Origin: Methylophaga sp.
GTDB taxonomy: Bacteria > Pseudomonadota > Gammaproteobacteria > Nitrosococcales > Methylophagaceae
Length of the DNA stretch: 15,599 bases
Direction of reading: 5' to 3'
NCBI RefSeq assembly: GCF_030651745.1
Contig: NZ_JAUSCC010000149.1
Coordinates: 1-15,599 of the forward strand
Part shown: positions 12,027-15,599 of the stretch, one piece after another
Layout: each line of letters opens with the position of its first letter
Numbering within the stretch: position 1 is the stretch's first letter
Notes under the pieces: generated by a model
The model's database searches: none
What the model was told of the DNA's origin: nothing
What the model saw: only the letters and a program-made list of their open reading frames with translations
Translations under genes and position numbers: made by a program

Positions 12027-12578
12027 GTGATTATCGACAGGCAGAGCGGATGGTTGGATGCGGCAGAGATTTTACCCTCGCCAAATTATGATGATCGTCT
12101 AGATGAGAACGATATCAGCGGTATTGTGATCCACAATATCAGTTTACCGCCAGGTCAATTTGGTGGCGGTTGGATTGCAGATTTATTCCTAAATCGGCTA
12201 GATCCGAATGCGCATCCGTATTTTGCCGAGATTGCTCAGCTGAAAGTGTCAGCACATTTATTGATTCGGCGTGATGGAAAAATTCAACAGTTTGTCCCGT
12301 TTCATAAACGCGCATGGCACGCCGGGGTTTCCTGTTGGGAAGGGCGTGAACGTTGTAATGACTTTACCATCGGTATTGAATTAGAAGGGGATGACGAAAC
12401 GGCATTTACTGAAGCCCAGTATTCACAGTTAGCAATGGCAAGCAAAGCTTTATTATCGACATATCCATTATTGTCGGAAGCTCGAATTACTGGCCATGAA
12501 CATATCGCTCCGGGTCGGAAAACTGATCCCGGCCCGCATTTTGACTGGCTGTTTTATAAACAGTTATTACAAGCATAA
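12027..12578 (+). CDS. ampD: 1,6-anhydro-N-acetylmuramyl-L-alanine amidase AmpD
   Basis: A cytosolic zinc amidase that cleaves the stem peptide from anhydromuropeptides during cell-wall recycling; in species with AmpR/AmpC, its loss raises beta-lactamase. The 183 residues are full length. H36 (IVIHNIS), H157 (ITGHEHIAPGRKTDPG) and D167 are the zinc ligands, with E118 (GIELEG) and K165 completing the active site. Spacing matches Citrobacter AmpD (H34, E116, H154, K162, D164) within two or three residues. The start is GTG, preceded by TTGGAG at about 12014-12019. The usual partner ampE does not follow; the next gene is convergent. No beta-lactamase or ampR gene is in the window. Confidence 0.97.
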   Translation: MIIDRQSGWLDAAEILPSPNYDDRLDENDISGIVIHNISLPPGQFGGGWIADLFLNRLDPNAHPYFAEIAQLKVSAHLLIRRDGKIQQFVPFHKRAWHAGVSCWEGRERCNDFTIGIELEGDDETAFTEAQYSQLAMASKALLSTYPLLSEARITGHEHIAPGRKTDPGPHFDWLFYKQLLQA

Positions 12579-12600
12579 AAAAGCCGCCCGAAGGCGGCTT
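12577..12600. terminator. Shared terminator between ampD and the FKBP gene
   Basis: AAGCCGCC (12581-12588) and GGCGGCTT (12593-12600) form an 8-base-pair stem closed by CGAA. On the minus strand the loop reads TTCG and the stem runs into six T residues (complement of 12577-12582), making a textbook terminator for the FKBP gene. On the plus strand it starts two bases after the ampD stop, but the nearest T-run (12608-12613) is a few bases off, so it should be weaker there. Confidence 0.92.
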
Positions 12601-12620
12601 CAGGTGATTTTTTATACTTG

Positions 12621-13295
12621 TTACTGAGTGATCGCAATCAGTTCAATATCAAAAATCAAAGTTTCGTTTGGTCCAATCATTTCACCGGCACCTTGTGGGC
12701 CATAAGCCAGGTTACCTGGAATAACGACACGCCATTTAGCGCCTTCTTTCATCATCTTCAGCACTTCCTGCCAACCTTGAATAACACCATTTACTGGGAA
12801 GGTTGCTGGTTCACCGCGTTGAATCGAGCTGTCAAAAACAGTACCGTCAATCAAACTGCCTTCATAATGCGCGATAACACGGTCAGTTGCTGTTGGCGTA
12901 GCGCCATCACCGGCTTCGATGATTTCGTATTGCAGACCGCTTTCAGTCGTTACAACACCGTCTTTTTTAGCATTTTCTGCCATATAGGCTTTAGACTCTG
13001 CCTGCTTTTTGTTCATCAGCGCAGCGAGTTCTTGTGATTTTTTCTGTTGGTATTTACCGATGATTTCTTGGGCTGTTGCCTGATCCATCTGTGGTTGACG
13101 ACCAGCCATCATATCTGCCACACCTGCACTGAATGCATCCATTTCCAGCTCAACGCCTTCCATCATCATTTGTTGACCGACTTGTATGCCGAAGATATAG
13201 CTGAGTTTCTGTTGTTCTGTATCAAGGGTGGCGTTTTCTGCCATTACATTAGCTCCAAATAAAACGGGAAGGAAGGCGAGATATTTCAGTTTCAT
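12621..13295 (-). CDS. Exported FKBP-type peptidyl-prolyl isomerase (Mip/FkpA-like)
   Basis: A periplasmic or surface prolyl cis-trans isomerase and probable folding helper. The 224 residues begin with a signal peptide (about 1-19, cut after NVMA). A helical dimerisation domain (about 22-115, with LSYIFGIQVGQQM and a long charged helix) precedes the FKBP domain (about 118-222). FKBP active-site residues are present: Y144, F154, D155, V171, I172, W175, Y198 and F215, within HYEGSLIDGTVFDSS, VIQGWQEVL and PGNLAYGPQGAG. No lipobox cysteine is present, so it should be soluble, not a lipoprotein. It resembles Legionella Mip and E. coli FkpA/FklB; I cannot choose among these names. The gene stands alone, divergent from the suf operon. 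The ribosome site (GAG about 12 bases upstream of ATG) is weak. Confidence 0.94.
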   Translation of the reverse strand: MKLKYLAFLPVLFGANVMAENATLDTEQQKLSYIFGIQVGQQMMMEGVELEMDAFSAGVADMMAGRQPQMDQATAQEIIGKYQQKKSQELAALMNKKQAESKAYMAENAKKDGVVTTESGLQYEIIEAGDGATPTATDRVIAHYEGSLIDGTVFDSSIQRGEPATFPVNGVIQGWQEVLKMMKEGAKWRVVIPGNLAYGPQGAGEMIGPNETLIFDIELIAITQ

Positions 13296-13409
13296 GTCTT
13301 ATGACTCTCAAAATTTAATTAAAATATAGGCTGGCGTTGTTTAGTAATCTTATCAGCCGCGAAGTTCGCTCCGCGATTGTCTCATATTTTTCTACTGCTT
13401 TCAGACTGA

Positions 13410-13434
13410 ATAGCCGACTAATACACTTGGTTAT
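13410..13434 (+). promoter_or_regulatory. IscR type 1-like operator upstream of the suf regulator
   Basis: This 25-base element reads ATAGCCGACT, then ATACA, then CTTGGTTAT plus its last base at 13434. It matches 22 of 25 positions of the E. coli IscR type 1 consensus as I recall it (ATASYYGACT, RWWWY, AGTCRRSTAT). The two 10-base halves match each other as a dyad at 7 of 10 positions. It overlaps the proposed -35 hexamer, so binding by the adjacent cluster-bearing Rrf2 protein, or by an IscR elsewhere, should block transcription. Confidence 0.7.
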
Positions 13435-13455
13435 TCGGTTAATTGATACTATAAT
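13427..13455 (+). promoter_or_regulatory. Sigma-70 promoter of the suf operon
   Basis: An exact TATAAT (13450-13455) lies 17 bases after TTGGTT (13427-13432), a -35 that matches TTGACA at its first three positions. Transcription would start near 13462, giving a very short leader before the regulator start at 13479. A weak -35 with a perfect -10 suits a tightly repressed promoter. Confidence 0.75.
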
Positions 13456-13465
13456 GGTATCAATT
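13441..13465. repeat. Perfect inverted repeat bracketing the suf -10 box
   Basis: AATTGATAC (13441-13449) and GTATCAATT (13457-13465) are exact reverse complements separated by TATAATG, which contains the -10 hexamer. Such a placement would let a dimeric repressor cover the promoter melting region. It is distinct from, and seven bases downstream of, the IscR-like element. Whether the same Rrf2 protein binds it is unknown. Confidence 0.75.
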
Positions 13466-13478
13466 AGGAGGGCGTGAC

Positions 13479-13967
13479 ATGTTACGCATGAGCAAACTGA
13501 CAGATTATGGCATTGTGCTGATGAGCTACATTGCCGAACACCGCAGCAAGCAGCACAGCGCGCATATGTTATCAGATGCGGTGCACATGCCGCTGCCAAC
13601 GGTACGTAAAATATTGAAAATGTTATCCGCAAGTGGTCTGTTGACTTCAGAGCGCGGCGTGCAGGGTGGTTATACGTTAAGTGGTGATCCGGTAAATATC
13701 TCTGTCGCCCAAATCATCACGGCAATTGAAGGGCCGATTGCGTTAACGGAATGTGTCAGTAACACATCACATTGCGATCAAGAAACACATTGCTCAGTGC
13801 AGACAAACTGGAATCAAATCAACAATGCCGTATTCCATGCATTAGATGAGGTCAAGTTAGCCGACATGCTGACACCTTCTTTATCAGCCCCGCGACCAGT
13901 TCAATTTTATCCGCCCAACTTCAGGGCAAAAGCAGTTATTTTACAGGATGGTGATCAACATGAATGA
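13479..13967 (+). CDS. Rrf2-family SUF operon regulator (IscR-like)
   Basis: A predicted iron-sulfur-sensing DNA-binding repressor or activator of the suf operon. The 162 residues show the Rrf2 winged helix (about 1-85: [43 protein letters not shown]). Three cysteines then follow, C92, C99 and C105, spaced much like the [2Fe-2S] ligands C92, C98 and C104 of E. coli IscR. It fits the gammaproteobacterial SUF regulator group found next to sufB better than IscR proper, which sits by iscS. ATG 13479 is chosen because AGGAGG (13467-13472) lies six bases ahead; a second ATG at 13488 would be too far. The end overlaps sufB by eight bases. Two dyads at its promoter fit autoregulation. Confidence 0.95.
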   Translation: MLRMSKLTDYGIVLMSYIAEHRSKQHSAHMLSDAVHMPLPTVRKILKMLSASGLLTSERGVQGGYTLSGDPVNISVAQIITAIEGPIALTECVSNTSHCDQETHCSVQTNWNQINNAVFHALDEVKLADMLTPSLSAPRPVQFYPPNFRAKAVILQDGDQHE

Positions 13968-15408
13968 TCAAACACAACAACTTGAAGCTATAACGCAGAA
14001 AGAATACAAAGCTGGCTTTTATACTGATATCGAATCAGACAGCCTGCCACCCGGTCTGAATGAAGACGTGGTGCGCCAGATCTCAAAGATCAAAGGCGAG
14101 CCTGAGTTTATGCTGGAATGGCGTTTGAAAGCCTATCGCCACTGGTTAACGATGGATACCCCAGAGTGGGCCCATGTGCATTATCCGGAAATCGATTATC
14201 AGGCTGTCAGCTATTATTCTGCTCCGAAGAAAAAAACCGATGGACCGAAAAGTCTGGATGAAGTCGATCCGGAGTTATTGCGTACCTATGAAAAACTCGG
14301 TGTGCCTTTGGATGAACGGGCTCGTTTAGCTGGTGTTGCAGTCGATGCGGTTTTTGACAGTGTATCGGTTTCAAATACCTTTAAAGACAAGTTGGCTGAG
14401 CAAGGCATCTTGTTTATGCCTATTTCTGAAGCCATTCATGAGCACCCGGAACTGATTAAAAAATATCTGGGCAGTGTGGTTCCTCAGAAAGATAATTACT
14501 ACGCAGCTTTGAACTCCGCGGTATTTACTGATGGGTCATTTGTTTATATTCCAAAAGGCGTACGTTGTCCGATGGAATTATCAACATATTTCCGTATCAA
14601 TGCGGCGAATACCGGACAGTTTGAGCGCACTTTGATTATTGCTGATGATGACTCCTATGTGAGTTATCTGGAAGGCTGTACCGCCCCAATGCGTGATGAA
14701 AATCAGCTGCATGCGGCGGTGGTCGAATTGGTGGCCATGGATCGTGCGGAAATCAAATACTCCACCGTGCAAAACTGGTATCCCGGTGATGAGAATGGTA
14801 AAGGTGGTATCTATAACTTTGTCACCAAGCGCGCTGCCTGCCGTGGTGTAAGCTCAAAAGTCTCCTGGACGCAAGTTGAAACCGGTTCAGCTATTACTTG
14901 GAAATATCCCAGTGTGGTATTGCAAGGTGATAATTCTATTGGTGAATTTTATTCGGTCGCTGTCACCAACAATATGCAACAGGCCGATACTGGTACCAAG
15001 ATGATTCATCTTGGTAAAAACACCAGCTCGACCATTATTTCCAAAGGTATTTCAGCCGGGCGTTCATCGAATGCTTATCGCGGTTTGGTGCGTATCGGAC
15101 CCAATGCGGAAAATGCACGTAACTACACTGAATGTGATTCGCTGTTGATGGGCGATAAATGTGCGGCGCATACCTTCCCGTACATTGAAGTAAAAAACCC
15201 CACTGCCCAGGTTGAGCATGAAGCCTCTACTTCGAAAATCAGTGAAGACCAGCTGTTCTATTGCAAACAGCGCGGCTTGGATGTGGAAGATGCCGTATCG
15301 ATGATTGTGAATGGTTTCTGCAAACAGGTTATTCGTGAATTACCAATGGAATTTGCGGTTGAAGCACAGAACCTGCTGGGCTTGTCATTAGAAGGCTCAG
15401 TTGGTTAA
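13960..15408 (+). CDS. sufB: SUF Fe-S cluster scaffold subunit SufB
   Basis: Scaffold subunit of the SufBCD complex, on which Fe-S clusters are assembled with sulfur delivered from SufS/SufE. The protein is 482 residues from this start. Hallmarks are [83 protein letters not shown] and [19 protein letters not shown]392 (TECDS) and E421 (EHEA) align with E. coli C405 and E434, both linked to cluster assembly. The N-terminal Cys cluster of E. coli SufB (CxxCxxxC) is absent; here that region is charged and shorter. An upstream in-frame ATG at 13948 would add four residues, but AGGATGG around 13945-13951 suits 13960 better. It overlaps the regulator gene and precedes sufC. Confidence 0.97.
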   Translation: MNDQTQQLEAITQKEYKAGFYTDIESDSLPPGLNEDVVRQISKIKGEPEFMLEWRLKAYRHWLTMDTPEWAHVHYPEIDYQAVSYYSAPKKKTDGPKSLDEVDPELLRTYEKLGVPLDERARLAGVAVDAVFDSVSVSNTFKDKLAEQGILFMPISEAIHEHPELIKKYLGSVVPQKDNYYAALNSAVFTDGSFVYIPKGVRCPMELSTYFRINAANTGQFERTLIIADDDSYVSYLEGCTAPMRDENQLHAAVVELVAMDRAEIKYSTVQNWYPGDENGKGGIYNFVTKRAACRGVSSKVSWTQVETGSAITWKYPSVVLQGDNSIGEFYSVAVTNNMQQADTGTKMIHLGKNTSSTIISKGISAGRSSNAYRGLVRIGPNAENARNYTECDSLLMGDKCAAHTFPYIEVKNPTAQVEHEASTSKISEDQLFYCKQRGLDVEDAVSMIVNGFCKQVIRELPMEFAVEAQNLLGLSLEGSVG

Positions 15409-15425
15409 ACAACATTCACCTAACA

Positions 15426-15452
15426 AACACGTGTTAAGCGGGTCAGGCCGCT
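15426..15452 (+). other. Two small hairpins in the sufB-sufC gap
   Basis: The palindrome AACACGTGTT (15426-15435) is followed by AGCGG (15437-15441) and CCGCT (15448-15452), a 5-base-pair stem with a six-base loop. No T-run follows, so this is not a standard terminator. The 74-base gap is unusual because suf genes are often tightly packed; mRNA processing or tuning of SufB to SufC is possible, but the structures are short enough to be chance. Confidence 0.3.
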
Positions 15453-15482
15453 CAACCAAATAAAAATGAATAGAGAACAATT

Positions 15483-15599
15483 ATGAAAATGTTGGAAATC
15501 AAAAATCTACACGCAAAAATTGATGGCAAAGAAATTTTGCGTGGTATCAATTTAACGGTCAATGCGGGCGAAGTGCATGCCATTATGGGGCCAAACGGT
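15483..15599 (+). CDS. sufC: SufC, ATPase of the SUF complex (5' part only)
   Basis: ABC-type ATPase subunit of SufBCD, which drives conformational change in the scaffold. Only the first 39 codons are in the window: [19 protein letters not shown], then [20 protein letters not shown]. These match the SufC beginning, with the A-loop region and the first residues of the Walker A motif (GPNG, residues 36-39) at the window edge. An alternative ATG lies two codons on (15489). GAGA about nine bases upstream is a modest ribosome site. The gene continues past the window, probably followed by sufD and sufS as in other suf operons; that part is inference. Confidence 0.95.
   Translation, partial: MKMLEIKNLHAKIDGKEILRGINLTVNAGEVHAIMGPNG

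Noticed and set aside
12618..13037. 139-codon plus-strand open frame opposite the FKBP gene
   Set aside because: It is antisense to a well-conserved isomerase, has no recognisable domain, and has the composition expected of a shadow frame.
13315..13632. 105-codon minus-strand open frame over the suf promoter and regulator start
   Set aside because: It is antisense to the conserved Rrf2 domain and crosses the promoter elements; no ribosome site or family resemblance was seen.
13948..13959. Earlier sufB start at 13948
   Set aside because: It lacks a good ribosome site and increases overlap with the regulator; the ATG at 13960 is better placed. Only four residues are at stake.

Overview
The window is an ordinary stretch of a non-enteric gammaproteobacterial chromosome, densely coded and moderately AT-leaning. 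The gene order pyrG-kdsA-eno-ftsB-ispD-ispF-truD, a divergent nadC/ampD pair, two-domain CysG, a Mip-like FKBP and an Rrf2-regulated suf operon all point that way. The mix would suit a marine or methylotrophic group such as Methylophaga/Piscirickettsiales, but that is a weak guess from gene style, not a demonstrated placement. No rRNA, tRNA, CRISPR array, insertion sequence or prophage is visible. No stretch longer than 300 bases lacks a gene.

Bases 1-8584 hold one tightly packed plus-strand series of nine genes. CTP synthase (pyrG), KDO-8-phosphate synthase (kdsA) and enolase (eno) come first, then the divisome protein FtsB, two consecutive MEP-pathway enzymes (ispD, ispF) and the tRNA pseudouridine-13 synthase TruD. 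An exported thioredoxin-like DUF1223 protein and siroheme synthase (cysG) follow. Several junctions overlap by 1-11 bases, which suggests translational coupling. The series therefore joins nucleotide supply, LPS core sugar, glycolysis, cell division, isoprenoids, tRNA modification and siroheme. KdsA carries the four ligands of the metal-dependent KDO8P synthase class, unlike the E. coli enzyme.

Bases 8585-11094 are a single-gene unit. A leader with several palindromes precedes a 771-residue TonB-dependent outer-membrane receptor of unknown substrate, and a strong intrinsic terminator follows it. Bases 11096-12620 hold nadC (minus) and ampD (plus), transcribed divergently from an 85-base region. 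A hairpin at 12581-12600 closes both ampD and the convergent, minus-strand FKBP-type prolyl isomerase gene.

Bases 13296-15599 open a suf iron-sulfur cluster operon: an Rrf2/IscR-type regulator, sufB, and the start of sufC, which runs off the window. The regulator's promoter is the most striking regulatory region here. It has a 25-base element resembling the E. coli IscR type 1 site, followed by a perfect 9-base inverted repeat that brackets an exact TATAAT. This fits iron-sulfur-dependent autoregulation.

I found no convincing undescribed system. The most useful leads are the suf operator pair, the orphan TonB receptor with acidic loops and its palindrome-rich leader, the metal-type KdsA, and the DUF1223-cysG pair that sits where surE-pcm-nlpD-rpoS often follows truD.
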